Notes: a model not told the origin generated them from the letters alone. Positions 29,947 to 38,829 are shown, numbered from the stretch's first letter. The stretch is DNA of 40,027 nt from Lachnospiraceae bacterium (GCA_014804605.1 JAAUZM010000007.1:129659-169685), one strand, 5' to 3'. Made by a program: numbers and translations.

Positions 29947-31860
29947 TTATTTATCAATAACGGCTTTAATTCTTCTAACACCTGCAGAAGAAGATTGTTC
30001 TTTTACAATTTTGAATTTTCCTAAACATTCCGTGTTTTCTACATGAGGACCTCCACAGACTTCCCTGCTCCAGACTTTTCCTTCGGCATCCTGGATGATA
30101 TATACCTTTACAATATCCGGATATTTGTCCCAAAAGTTCCCACTAACACCGCTCTCTTTTGCCTTTGTTTTAGGCAGTTCTGAAAAAGAAACAACTGCCT
30201 TAGAAGCAATGGCATCATTTACAAACTTTTCAACCTCCGATAATTGCTCCGGCGTAAGTTTATCATCATGGTTAAAGTCAAACCGCAATCTCTCTGCAGT
30301 AATATTACTTCCTTTTTGTAAAACATGGTCACCAAGAACCTGCCGCAAACCTGCAAGTAACAAATGTGCTGCCGTATGAAGTGCCGTGGTTTCCGCTGAT
30401 TGATCTGCCAAACCGCCTTTGAATTTTCCGGCAGATGCCGTCCGGCTCATTTCGGCATGCTTCTTTGCCGCTCCCGCATATGACTCCTTATCCTCTATAC
30501 TGTATCCGTTTTCAGACAAAAACTCTTCTGTCAACTCAAGTGGGAAACCATATGTTTCATAAAAATAAAATGCATCTGTCCCCGTAACTTTTCCTTTATT
30601 TTTAAGATACTTCCGGATTTCTATTTCTCCCTGCTGCAAGGTTTTGCGGAATAGCTTTTCTTCCTTGTTGATGATTTCCATAACCTTCTTCTTGTTTGCA
30701 ATTAAATCTTCATATGCTGTTGCTTCGTCAATATAAACTTCAGCCAGCTGCTCCACAAAACTTCCCTGTATTCCGATTTTTCTACCTGCACGGATTGCCC
30801 TTCTTAACAATCTTCTGGTTACATATCCGGCATCACTATTGGCAGGTTCTGCGCCATCGTTTATTAAAAATGTTGCAGCTCGCACGTGGTCTAATATGAT
30901 TCGAAATGACCTCAAATCATCTGAATATTCTCTACCGCTTAATTCCGCTAATTTCCGTTTCGCATTCAGAAAGAATGCTGTGTTGTAAATATCCCTGTCG
31001 CCGTTCACAGCCATTACAATCCGTTCAAGTCCGCCGCCATAATCAATATTGGGGTTTTTCATTTTCACAAAACCGGTATTTTCTTTTTTGTAACACATAA
31101 ACACATTGTTACCGATTTCCAGAAATCTCTCACTATCTGAAGCCGGATGATCCAGAGAATCTCCATCCGGTTCAAAATCATAAAACATTTCACTATCCGG
31201 CCCTCCCGGTTCCCCAACAGGCATATCGAAAGGACTCCCTACCCGGCTCCACCAGTTCTCTTTTTCACCGTATAAAAATATTCTGCCCCCTCTTGATGTT
31301 CCATATTTGTATGGTTCCTCTTCTACAACAGGTTCAATGCCAACAGATTTGAATTTCTCTGACCAGAGTCGGATTGCTTCCGTATCTCTCTCAATATTCA
31401 GTTCCTCACTCCCTTTGAATGCGCTGATATACAGTCTGTCCGGATCAATTCCCAATTCATTAATCTGCCAATCCCAAATAGCATCAATCTGTTTTTTCTT
31501 ATAGTCATTTTCATTGGCTCTGAATTCCCAACGACCTATCATTTCAAAAAAGGTCAGATGAGACATGTCTCCCACTTCTTCAATATCCACTGTTCTTATA
31601 CACTTCTGAATGTCCGTTATCTCATTCCCTATCGGGTGCTTTTCACCCAACAAATAAGGAACCATCGGCTGCATTCCACTTCCTGTAAACAACGTCGAAG
31701 GGTCGTTTTCCGGCAATAGGCTTGCAGAAGGCACTTGGTTTGCTCCTATTCTTTTCATATAACTAACATAAGATTTCCGTAATTGATCTGGGGTCATTAT
31801 TTCTCCGTTCTCCTTTCCTGAATAAAATACATCCTTAATTTCCGGTTCTTTGTCTACCAT
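29947..31860 (-). CDS. alaS: Alanyl-tRNA synthetase, short form
   Basis: MTPDQLRKSYVSYMKRIGANQVPSASLLPENDPSTLFTGSGMQPM, THLTFFEMIG-like SHLTFFEMIGRWEF, editing motif HTAAHLLLAGLR and REVCGGPHVENT. About 637 aa, no long C-terminal C-Ala region. Start may be 31797. Confidence 0.95.
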   Translation of the reverse strand: MVDKEPEIKDVFYSGKENGEIMTPDQLRKSYVSYMKRIGANQVPSASLLPENDPSTLFTGSGMQPMVPYLLGEKHPIGNEITDIQKCIRTVDIEEVGDMSHLTFFEMIGRWEFRANENDYKKKQIDAIWDWQINELGIDPDRLYISAFKGSEELNIERDTEAIRLWSEKFKSVGIEPVVEEEPYKYGTSRGGRIFLYGEKENWWSRVGSPFDMPVGEPGGPDSEMFYDFEPDGDSLDHPASDSERFLEIGNNVFMCYKKENTGFVKMKNPNIDYGGGLERIVMAVNGDRDIYNTAFFLNAKRKLAELSGREYSDDLRSFRIILDHVRAATFLINDGAEPANSDAGYVTRRLLRRAIRAGRKIGIQGSFVEQLAEVYIDEATAYEDLIANKKKVMEIINKEEKLFRKTLQQGEIEIRKYLKNKGKVTGTDAFYFYETYGFPLELTEEFLSENGYSIEDKESYAGAAKKHAEMSRTASAGKFKGGLADQSAETTALHTAAHLLLAGLRQVLGDHVLQKGSNITAERLRFDFNHDDKLTPEQLSEVEKFVNDAIASKAVVSFSELPKTKAKESGVSGNFWDKYPDIVKVYIIQDAEGKVWSREVCGGPHVENTECLGKFKIVKEQSSSAGVRRIKAVIDK

Positions 31861-31889
31861 TTTTCCACTTCCTTTCTAGCAGTTATCCA

Positions 31890-32175
31890 AAACAAAAAGC
31901 CCTAAGTTGACTACTTATCAACTTAGGGCGAACTTACTTGTCCGTGTTACCACCTAATTTCAGATTGCTCTGCTCTCTGTCAATACGGGATTGCTCCGAT
32001 ATTGCTTCCTGTGTTAACGGGGGAACTCCGTTGAAGCCTACTAAGACATATCTATTCGGTTCACAGCTCAGAGGCTGCTTCAATACTAGTTCAATGAAGA
32101 TTCACACCAACCATCTTCTCTCTGTAATATCCCTAATATTTACTATTCCTCTTCAAAGCCTTTTTGTTTTGAATT
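31890..32175 (-). promoter_or_regulatory. T-box leader of alaS
   Basis: Stem I-like AGAGAGAAGATGGTTGGTGTGAATCTTC; stem III-like AACGGAGTTCCCCCGTT; T-box-like TTAGGTGGTAACACGGAC; terminator GCCCTAAGTTGA/TCAACTTAGGGC + TTTTTGTTTT (31899-31929). Confidence 0.9.
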
Positions 32176-32181
32176 AGCACG

Positions 32182-32210
32182 AGTATATCACTGTGAATAT
32201 CAAAAGTCAA
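32182..32210 (-). promoter_or_regulatory. Promoter of the T-box/alaS transcript
   Basis: Minus strand TTGACT-17-TATACT. Confidence 0.8.
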
Positions 32211-32261
32211 GCATTAGTTTCTTGAGTATCTTCGCATGATATGTATTAACTTCGGTTATAC

Positions 32262-32290
32262 TTGAAAATGCCCATTGCATATGTTATAGT
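32262..32290 (+). promoter_or_regulatory. Promoter of candidate antitoxin RNA
   Basis: TTGAAA (32262-32267), 17-nt spacer, TATAGT (32285-32290). Confidence 0.75.
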
Positions 32291-32296
32291 ATGTGT

Positions 32297-32375
32297 AGGC
32301 AAAGAACGAAATGAATGGTTCTGGTTCAGACCAATCGAAATCCCATAGAGTTGCAGCTCTATGGGATTTCTTTTG
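32297..32375 (+). ncRNA. Candidate type I antitoxin RNA (par RNA II-like)
   Basis: Promoter-bearing RNA of about 80 nt ending at a perfect hairpin. Carries AACGAAATGAAT..TTC....TCAGACC, also present over the toxin start. Confidence 0.65.
32338..32369. terminator. Bidirectional terminator shared by toxin and antitoxin RNAs
   Basis: AAATCCCATAGAG-ttgcag-CTCTATGGGATTT, 13-bp perfect stem; CTTTTGTGTTTTT follows on the plus strand. Confidence 0.85.
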
Positions 32376-32404
32376 TGTTTTTGAGTTACACTAAACTAGG
32401 CTAA

Positions 32405-32497
32405 TTACCGCTTTTGATTGTCGTCTAGCCATTTGCAAATGAGGTGGCAAACCACACCTGCCATGACGGCAATAATAAACGAAATGAATAATTCCAT
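32405..32497 (-). CDS. Candidate Fst-like type I toxin, 30 aa
   Basis: MELFISFIIAVMAGVVCHLICKWLDDNQKR: one TM helix followed by WLDDNQKR charged tail. RBS GGAAGGGGG; extended -10 TGATATAAT upstream (32544-32549). Confidence 0.7.
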   Translation of the reverse strand: MELFISFIIAVMAGVVCHLICKWLDDNQKR

Positions 32498-32556
32498 GCT
32501 CAGACCCCCTTCCTGTCACCAGTTTAGGGGCGGTAACAAATAGATTATATCATTAT

Positions 32557-33723
32557 TCATTTCATTGTAGGACGTTTTTTAATAATATTTTGCATGAATT
32601 TTTGAATTCTATTTTCCTGCCACTTTACAAATTCATAAATCTCAAAAGCGTTCTGTGCACAGCGCACATCCTGTATCTCTTCAAAATAAGCTACAAAAAG
32701 CAGCTCAATGCACTCCATCACATAAGGAACCGCCCGTTTCTCTGCTACTGATAATTCCAACTTACTGCCATACCCCGTAAAAACATTTTTCACCATTTCA
32801 AACCACTGTTCCTGTGTAATCCCCAGCTTCTCTTCTTCCGATAATAGGCCAAGAAGAAAATAACACAGATCAAAAATCCGTATATTCCTCTGGCTTAGAT
32901 CAAAGTCGATATATCCGCAAAACTCACCGTCCGCAAACAGGAAATTTCCAAAATGAACATCTCTGTGGATCAGTTGTACCGGCAGTTGGTCATACACGCT
33001 TTCTAAACGTGATACCGTTTCCTCATATGCCTCCTTATTTATATAACTCCAATGATTTTTCTCCAAATTATTCTTTACCCAGCCGTTCATCTCCTCCAAT
33101 AAACTGTTATTCCAAAATACGTCTTCGGATTCACACTTTTGAAACGCTATGTGCAGATCGGCAATTATTTCTCCCATCTTTACGGCGATTTTTTCCACAG
33201 CATTAATTTGTACGATATTCTTCCCCGGAAGTTTTTTAGACAGGAAACAAAAAATATCATCATATGCTGCATATCGTTCATGACTCCTTGTCAAAACAAT
33301 TTCCCCAACCGGAATGGTCATTTCGCTCAAAATCTGCAGGATTCTCAGGTTTCGCTCCAACATCTCCACGTCATGATATACTTTCAGAACATAATCATCG
33401 CCCACCTGCCATGCCGTATCATAGATTTGTTTTATTTCTCCCGCTTCCAATCCCCACTGATAAAGAATCTCTGTAATTTTAATATTCATGACGGTATATT
33501 CCTTTCGCTGATTGATAATGATTCTTCTGATACTTGACTCCGATAAATGATATATTTCCGAGAGATGCCTCCTGCCTACCCCCTCCAAATATTTCCTGTA
33601 AATCTGCGCATCCCGTTTTTCTAATTCTGTTTTATAATCAGTTACAGATTCCGCGGACCGTTTACTCTTTATCGGAATATACAGATATTCTCCCTGTACA
33701 TATTCCTGTATCTGTTCCAGCAA
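32557..33723 (-). CDS. Phosphotransferase (APH family) with CD3324-like N-terminal HTH region
   Basis: N-terminus EQIQEYVQGEYLYIPIKSKR ... HLSEIYHLSESSIRRIIINQRKEY; kinase core LIHRDVHFGNFLF ... CGYIDFDLSQRNIRIFDLCYFLLG. Extended N-terminus interrupted by TAA (33754-33756). Confidence 0.8.
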   Translation of the reverse strand: MLEQIQEYVQGEYLYIPIKSKRSAESVTDYKTELEKRDAQIYRKYLEGVGRRHLSEIYHLSESSIRRIIINQRKEYTVMNIKITEILYQWGLEAGEIKQIYDTAWQVGDDYVLKVYHDVEMLERNLRILQILSEMTIPVGEIVLTRSHERYAAYDDIFCFLSKKLPGKNIVQINAVEKIAVKMGEIIADLHIAFQKCESEDVFWNNSLLEEMNGWVKNNLEKNHWSYINKEAYEETVSRLESVYDQLPVQLIHRDVHFGNFLFADGEFCGYIDFDLSQRNIRIFDLCYFLLGLLSEEEKLGITQEQWFEMVKNVFTGYGSKLELSVAEKRAVPYVMECIELLFVAYFEEIQDVRCAQNAFEIYEFVKWQENRIQKFMQNIIKKRPTMK

Positions 33724-34018
33724 TTCCTGCGGCAGTACATTCTTTGCACTTTGTTATTTCATGTAAGTCGTTCTCCATTCCCACGCCTTATCCATCCCTA
33801 TCCATAAGAATCCAATTTTTCCAATGCATGACATCTAAAATCTTATCCTATATAGTGTATCATAGATCAAACGGCTTGTATGTTTATCTTTAAAACAGAA
33901 AAAATACAGACAAAAATACCCCTAAACAGGTGTTATATTCCATTGTCCTGCTTAAAGGTATCATATCAGACGCCGTAATCCGCACGTCTCTGTCACCATA
34001 TTCACTATGAGTACTATC

Positions 34019-35026
34019 TTAGTAAAGCATTTCCCTAATCTTCCTCATTTCCGCCCAGACATTGTCTCCATAGTTACTTACTAATACCGAAATAATCCCT
34101 TTATCCCGATTATACTCCGATATAAAACTGACTCCCGGATCGCACCCTTGAAAATATGCAAAATCCATGCCATCGGGATTGTCAATAATCCAGACACCGT
34201 AGCCGTAATATCCTTCCTCTTTATCAGCCCCGTCTCCGCTCTGTTTACTGAGCATATCGGATACCATTGCCTTTGAAATCAATTTTCCTTCCGATAAACC
34301 GATCCAAAAATTCACGATATCTCTTACCGTAATAAATGCACCGCCCGCACCGGTACCTTTTGCATCCACAGAAAATATATTTGTACGATAATCATTCGTA
34401 TCGGCACAATAAATATAGTGATTGGCGCAGCGAGCCGGTAATCTGTCCAACTCAAAATAACCGGTCGATTCCATACCGCACACATCAAAAATATTGGCTT
34501 TCAGATATTCGTCAAAATCCATTCCCGTGACTTTTTCAATGATCATTGCAAGTAATACATACCCAGAATTGTTATACTGAAATTTTTCACCTTTCGGATA
34601 CATCATGGGCTTATCAATCATTAACGGAAGCAGATCACTATTGCGCCTGATTTTATAATTGGGAAAATCAATCCACAACTCCTCATATTCGTCCATAACA
34701 CTTTCATCAAAATAATCCGGAACACCCGACGTATGAGTCAAAAGCTGCCTGACCGTAACATCCCGGTCAATATCCTTCCACTCTATGTCGACTAGTTTTC
34801 CTATAGTATCATCAAACTTAACTTTTCCCTGTTCAATTAACTGTAAGATTCCTACTGCCACAAAAATCTTTCCCGCCGACGCACTGGCAAATCTGGTCTC
34901 TGGCGTGTTCGGAATTTCGTTGGGCAGGTCGGCGAATCCGGATGACTGCTCGAACAAGACCTCGTTCTCTTGAACAATGTATATGTTTCCCCTAAAATTG
35001 CTGTCAAACATATCTTGTATATTCAT
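34019..35026 (-). CDS. Serine hydrolase, class C beta-lactamase-related family
   Basis: RFASASAGKIFVAVGILQLIEQGKVKFDDTI (SxxK-type), QLLTHTSGVPDYF, YNNSGYVLLAMIIEKVTG (YxN). Confidence 0.92.
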   Translation of the reverse strand: MNIQDMFDSNFRGNIYIVQENEVLFEQSSGFADLPNEIPNTPETRFASASAGKIFVAVGILQLIEQGKVKFDDTIGKLVDIEWKDIDRDVTVRQLLTHTSGVPDYFDESVMDEYEELWIDFPNYKIRRNSDLLPLMIDKPMMYPKGEKFQYNNSGYVLLAMIIEKVTGMDFDEYLKANIFDVCGMESTGYFELDRLPARCANHYIYCADTNDYRTNIFSVDAKGTGAGGAFITVRDIVNFWIGLSEGKLISKAMVSDMLSKQSGDGADKEEGYYGYGVWIIDNPDGMDFAYFQGCDPGVSFISEYNRDKGIISVLVSNYGDNVWAEMRKIREMLY

Positions 35027-35233
35027 ATTTCAGGCCGTCCTCTCTCACACTATTCTTAAATCATTTTCATTCTCGTTGTTCCTATTATACAAAATAATTA
35101 TACTTCCTGTCATCAAATAATACGGACCACTTGCCCATTCTGATTCTGTAGGCGTTCCGTTTAACAATGCTACGATAGATCGAACTCCGGATCAACTCCG
35201 AAAAATGATAGAATCCTGTCGTGCATGTAAATA

Positions 35234-36625
35234 TTAGTTATTCACCACTAAATCCGAACGAATAAAGCAATCTTCTACAGATGATACATCCATGTCCTCC
35301 GTTAAAGACTCCTTATCAATTCTATACCATGTTTGATTGTCCTTGCCTTCTGCCTCTTCCAATATTATGAGTTCTTCTCCTTCTGCCAGCAGCCCGACGA
35401 CATCAAATTCTTCCCCTGCACTTGCCCTGATTCTGCATACAGGAGCATCTACATACGCTGTCTGTGGAAATTCCTGTAATTGCTCCTGTATATCAGAAGA
35501 AATCCGGCTCTCTTCCGCATAAGCTTCCAATTTTTCTGTATTCATGCTGTCCGCATTTCGATTTGTATGCAAATAAGCTCCGATCGTAACTGCACCGACA
35601 CCTAAAAAGATAGTGACCAAAATCATTGCCACTGTTGATTTCTTTGACATCTTTTTATAATCCATAATTCTTTCCATCCTTTCCTTTAATAATTTTCCGT
35701 TTTCACTCAATGTAACAGATACAAGCGAATTTTTATATACTCCTCCGGTTCCAAGAGAATTGATCAATGTGTCACCATATTTTTGACGCCCGTCCTTATC
35801 CAGATATTTAATTACAGATTCATCACAGGCAAACTCACATAACCTGTCAATGTCCCTGCGCATAAAATACACCAGCGGATTAAACCAATGCAGACAAACC
35901 GTTAATTGGACAAGCCACTTGTAAAACATATCACCATACTTAAAATGTGTCAGTTCATGCAATATCGTATATTCAAAAGCGTCTTCGTCCAGATCCGTTG
36001 TCGGAAGTACAATACAGGGATGCAGAAATCCAATAAGTAACGGCGAAGAAACAAGATTATTGGTATATAACTCAACCTGCCTTTTTATTCCGGCATTCTC
36101 TGCGACCTGTGCCAGCCGGTTTAAAAGCACAGGATCTGATACTTCCGTTTTTCCGGCCTTAACATATCTTACAAAGCTCTGATAAATCGTCACTTTCCTC
36201 ACTAACATTAATCCGGCAGTCATGAACCAGACATACCACATATTTTCCAAAACAAATTTGAGAATGTCCGACGATAAAAAGAGCGGGAACACCAACGTAT
36301 CTTTATCATTCATCGAGTCAGAAAACATACCGACATCGTTGTCTGTCGGTTGTGCAATTGTTACACCCTGTTTCATTGATTCTGCCAAAGTTGATTGTGT
36401 AACAATACTATCCATTTTTGAAAACATAATACCGACAAAACTTGTCCTCGGAGAAAAAGGAAGGAGCAGACGCAAAACTACAATCAACCACAGATAATAC
36501 TGCCAACGTTTGCTAACCCTGTTTCTAAAAAAGACCTTCATCCCAAACATCAAAATCGCTAAAGTGCTTCCTGCAAAAGAGAGCGATATAACAATTTTCA
36601 TCAGATTATTCATCCCGTTTTCCAT
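35234..36625 (-). CDS. M56 family metallopeptidase (BlaR1-like) with SH3-like C-terminal region
   Basis: HELTHFKYGDMFYKWLVQLTVCLHWFNPLVYFMRRDIDRLCEFACDE is an M56 motif; C-terminus CRIRASAGEEFDVVGLLAEGEELIILEEAEG ... WYRID is bacterial-SH3-like. Confidence 0.9.
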   Translation of the reverse strand: MENGMNNLMKIVISLSFAGSTLAILMFGMKVFFRNRVSKRWQYYLWLIVVLRLLLPFSPRTSFVGIMFSKMDSIVTQSTLAESMKQGVTIAQPTDNDVGMFSDSMNDKDTLVFPLFLSSDILKFVLENMWYVWFMTAGLMLVRKVTIYQSFVRYVKAGKTEVSDPVLLNRLAQVAENAGIKRQVELYTNNLVSSPLLIGFLHPCIVLPTTDLDEDAFEYTILHELTHFKYGDMFYKWLVQLTVCLHWFNPLVYFMRRDIDRLCEFACDESVIKYLDKDGRQKYGDTLINSLGTGGVYKNSLVSVTLSENGKLLKERMERIMDYKKMSKKSTVAMILVTIFLGVGAVTIGAYLHTNRNADSMNTEKLEAYAEESRISSDIQEQLQEFPQTAYVDAPVCRIRASAGEEFDVVGLLAEGEELIILEEAEGKDNQTWYRIDKESLTEDMDVSSVEDCFIRSDLVVNN

Positions 36626-37007
36626 CCCAAAATCTTTTTAATTCTTCGCAGTCATCCGGTGTCAGCATATCCCTTTGTATCATGGTAACGATTAAACCTT
36701 TAGCATTCCCTTCATACAGCTTATTGAGAAAATTTTGAGTCTGCACTGCCTGATAATCAATCTCTGATATCAATGCCGTGTACTCATTCCGTCTACCCAT
36801 TTTATGTGACTTTATAAAACCCTTGCTAATCAATCGGGATAAAAACGTCATAATCGTATTTTTCTGCCATGTCCGATCTGTTTTCTCCAGTTCAGCCATA
36901 ATCTGCGCATAATAAGCAGTCCCTCCGTTTGCCCAGATTATTTTCATTAATTCTAATTCAGAGTCCGAAATCTGTACTATCATAGTGTCTCTCCGTTCCA
37001 AAACCAA
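36606..37007 (-). CDS. BlaI/MecI/CopY family transcriptional regulator
   Basis: ISDSELELMKIIWANGGTAYYAQIMAELEKTDRTWQKNTIMTFLSRLISKGFI; overlaps the M56 gene by 20 bp. Start may be internal (MIVQISD). Confidence 0.92.
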   Translation of the reverse strand: MVLERRDTMIVQISDSELELMKIIWANGGTAYYAQIMAELEKTDRTWQKNTIMTFLSRLISKGFIKSHKMGRRNEYTALISEIDYQAVQTQNFLNKLYEGNAKGLIVTMIQRDMLTPDDCEELKRFWDGKRDE

Positions 37008-37127
37008 TCAAAGGACAACGCAGTGTCGTCTTTCTTTTAGGTTAACGCTATGTTGTCCTTGTGTCAAGGATATTTTCCGCAATATTTCCTCTGCCTGATG
37101 GTAAATTGGCAAATCCATGCAACCATT

Positions 37128-37181
37128 TGTCATATTTTTCGGGATAATTTTATTGAAAATATGACATGGATAATATATAAT
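37128..37181 (+). promoter_or_regulatory. Promoter and operator-like dyad of the XRE operon
   Basis: TGTCATATTTT (37128-37138) and AAAATATGACA (37156-37166), perfect 11-bp arms; TTGAAA (37153-37158)-17-TATAAT (37176-37181). Confidence 0.8.
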
Positions 37182-37209
37182 TTAAACAGATGGAGAAAGG
37201 AGAGATATT

Positions 37210-37545
37210 ATGGCTGCCGTATGTGAGAAATTAAAATTGCTGAGAGAGCAAGCTGGCTTAAGACAAGGACAGATTGCTGAATTTTTGGGTGTTACCCAAA
37301 CTTATATATCCAAAGTTGAAACCGGTGAAAGAAATCTTACAGTAGATCAATTAGAAAGCCTTGCCACTCTTTATGGGTATAGTCTGTCATCGTTTGTTGA
37401 TACACAAAATGACATTTGTCCTATTCAATTTGCATTCAGAGCTCAAGAAGTTAGTCAAAACGATCTTAAAGTTATTGCAGATATTGGCAGGATTGCACTT
37501 AACAGCCGCTTTATGACAGAGATGTTGGAGGGTGCGAATGATTGA
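37210..37545 (+). CDS. XRE-family helix-turn-helix regulator
   Basis: LKLLREQAGLRQGQIAEFLGVTQTYISKVETGERNLTVDQLESLATLYG. Confidence 0.95.
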   Translation: MAAVCEKLKLLREQAGLRQGQIAEFLGVTQTYISKVETGERNLTVDQLESLATLYGYSLSSFVDTQNDICPIQFAFRAQEVSQNDLKVIADIGRIALNSRFMTEMLEGAND

Positions 37546-38287
37546 TAAACTTGAGCTTAATACAAAGGCACAGGAATTAAGAGAATTACTTGGCGAGGAT
37601 GCCAATTCTCCGTTAGATATTTTTTCTCTTGCGGGTCAGATTGACGGTTTAACCATTGTATACTATCCTTTGGGAGAAAATATCAGCGGTATGTGTGTCA
37701 AAGATGATAAGGTTAAATTGATTGCAATTAATTCGACGATGTCCTATGGCCGACAAAGATTTTCTCTCGCACATGAATTTTACCACCTGTATTTTGATGA
37801 TTTATCCGGTTTTAATGTTTGTGCGAAGAAATTTGATCCTAAAAATGAAATTGAAAAAAAAGCTGATCAGTTTGCTTCATATTTTATTGCGCCCTATAAA
37901 TCATTAAGAGCAATGATTAAAAAAATCTGCGGAACAGATTCCTATTCATTACAGAATATCATTGCAATTGAGCAATATTTTGGGATGAGCCACCAAGCGA
38001 CGCTTTGGAGATTAATCACCGAAGGTTATTTGACAAAAGCCGATGCTGAAAAATACAGTATTGGCGTAATCTCTGCTGCAAAGAGCCTTGGATACGATGA
38101 TAAACTATACAAACCGACGCCTGTAGAATTACAGAAAAAAACTTACGGGCATTATTTAAAGCAAGTAGAAGAATTACGTCAAAAGGACATAGTATCATCA
38201 GGAAAAATAGACGAGTTGCTTTTAGACGCTTTTCGTGATGATATAGCGTTTGGAGATGATGAAAACGGAGGAGAAGCGATTGACTGA
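37532..38287 (+). CDS. ImmA/IrrE family metallopeptidase
   Basis: RQRFSLAHEFYHLYFDD (HExxH) with downstream KKADQFASYFIAP; overlaps the XRE stop. Confidence 0.95.
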   Translation: MRMIDKLELNTKAQELRELLGEDANSPLDIFSLAGQIDGLTIVYYPLGENISGMCVKDDKVKLIAINSTMSYGRQRFSLAHEFYHLYFDDLSGFNVCAKKFDPKNEIEKKADQFASYFIAPYKSLRAMIKKICGTDSYSLQNIIAIEQYFGMSHQATLWRLITEGYLTKADAEKYSIGVISAAKSLGYDDKLYKPTPVELQKKTYGHYLKQVEELRQKDIVSSGKIDELLLDAFRDDIAFGDDENGGEAID

Positions 38288-38810
38288 CAGACTTTTTTTC
38301 GACACCGATTGCCTATCCGCCTTTCTATGGGTACGCGGCGAAAGCATATTGTCACAGCTTTATCCCGGGCGTATTATTCTACCTGCCCAAGTATATGATG
38401 AATTAAAGAGGGTTCCTCATCTATTGGCAAAAGTTGATGTAATGAAAAATGCAGGAAATCTTATAGTTGACAGTATGGAAGTAGGTTCTGCAGAATATCA
38501 TGACTATCTCCAAATGATAACAGCACCGGATACCGGAATGCGAATTATAGGCAAGGGAGAAGCGGCTGGTATTGCCATGGTAAAAGAACGCGGCGGAACC
38601 TTAGCCAGCAATAATTTAAGGGACATATCTTCCTATGTTGAAAAATACGGATTAAAGCATATCACAACAGGCGACATTCTCATAAAGGCAATGAATACGG
38701 GCATAATCTCCGAGACTGACGGCAATGATATTTGGGCTAATATGATCCGCAAAAAAAGAATGTTACCAACTGCAACATATACAGAATATATTAAAAACAA
38801 AGAAACATAA
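38280..38810 (+). CDS. PIN-like domain protein
   Basis: LFFDTDCLSAFLWV, GKGEAAGIAMVKERGGTLASNNLRDI. TTG start after GGAGGAG, overlapping the ImmA stop. Confidence 0.75.
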   Translation: MTDRLFFDTDCLSAFLWVRGESILSQLYPGRIILPAQVYDELKRVPHLLAKVDVMKNAGNLIVDSMEVGSAEYHDYLQMITAPDTGMRIIGKGEAAGIAMVKERGGTLASNNLRDISSYVEKYGLKHITTGDILIKAMNTGIISETDGNDIWANMIRKKRMLPTATYTEYIKNKET

Positions 38811-38829
38811 TAAATGATTCAGGCTCAAA

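Noticed and set aside
35121-35237. Plus-strand frame YGPLAHSDSVGVPFNNATIDRTPDQLRKMIESCRACKY
   Set aside because: No start codon and no recognised homology; may be a gene remnant but not supportable.
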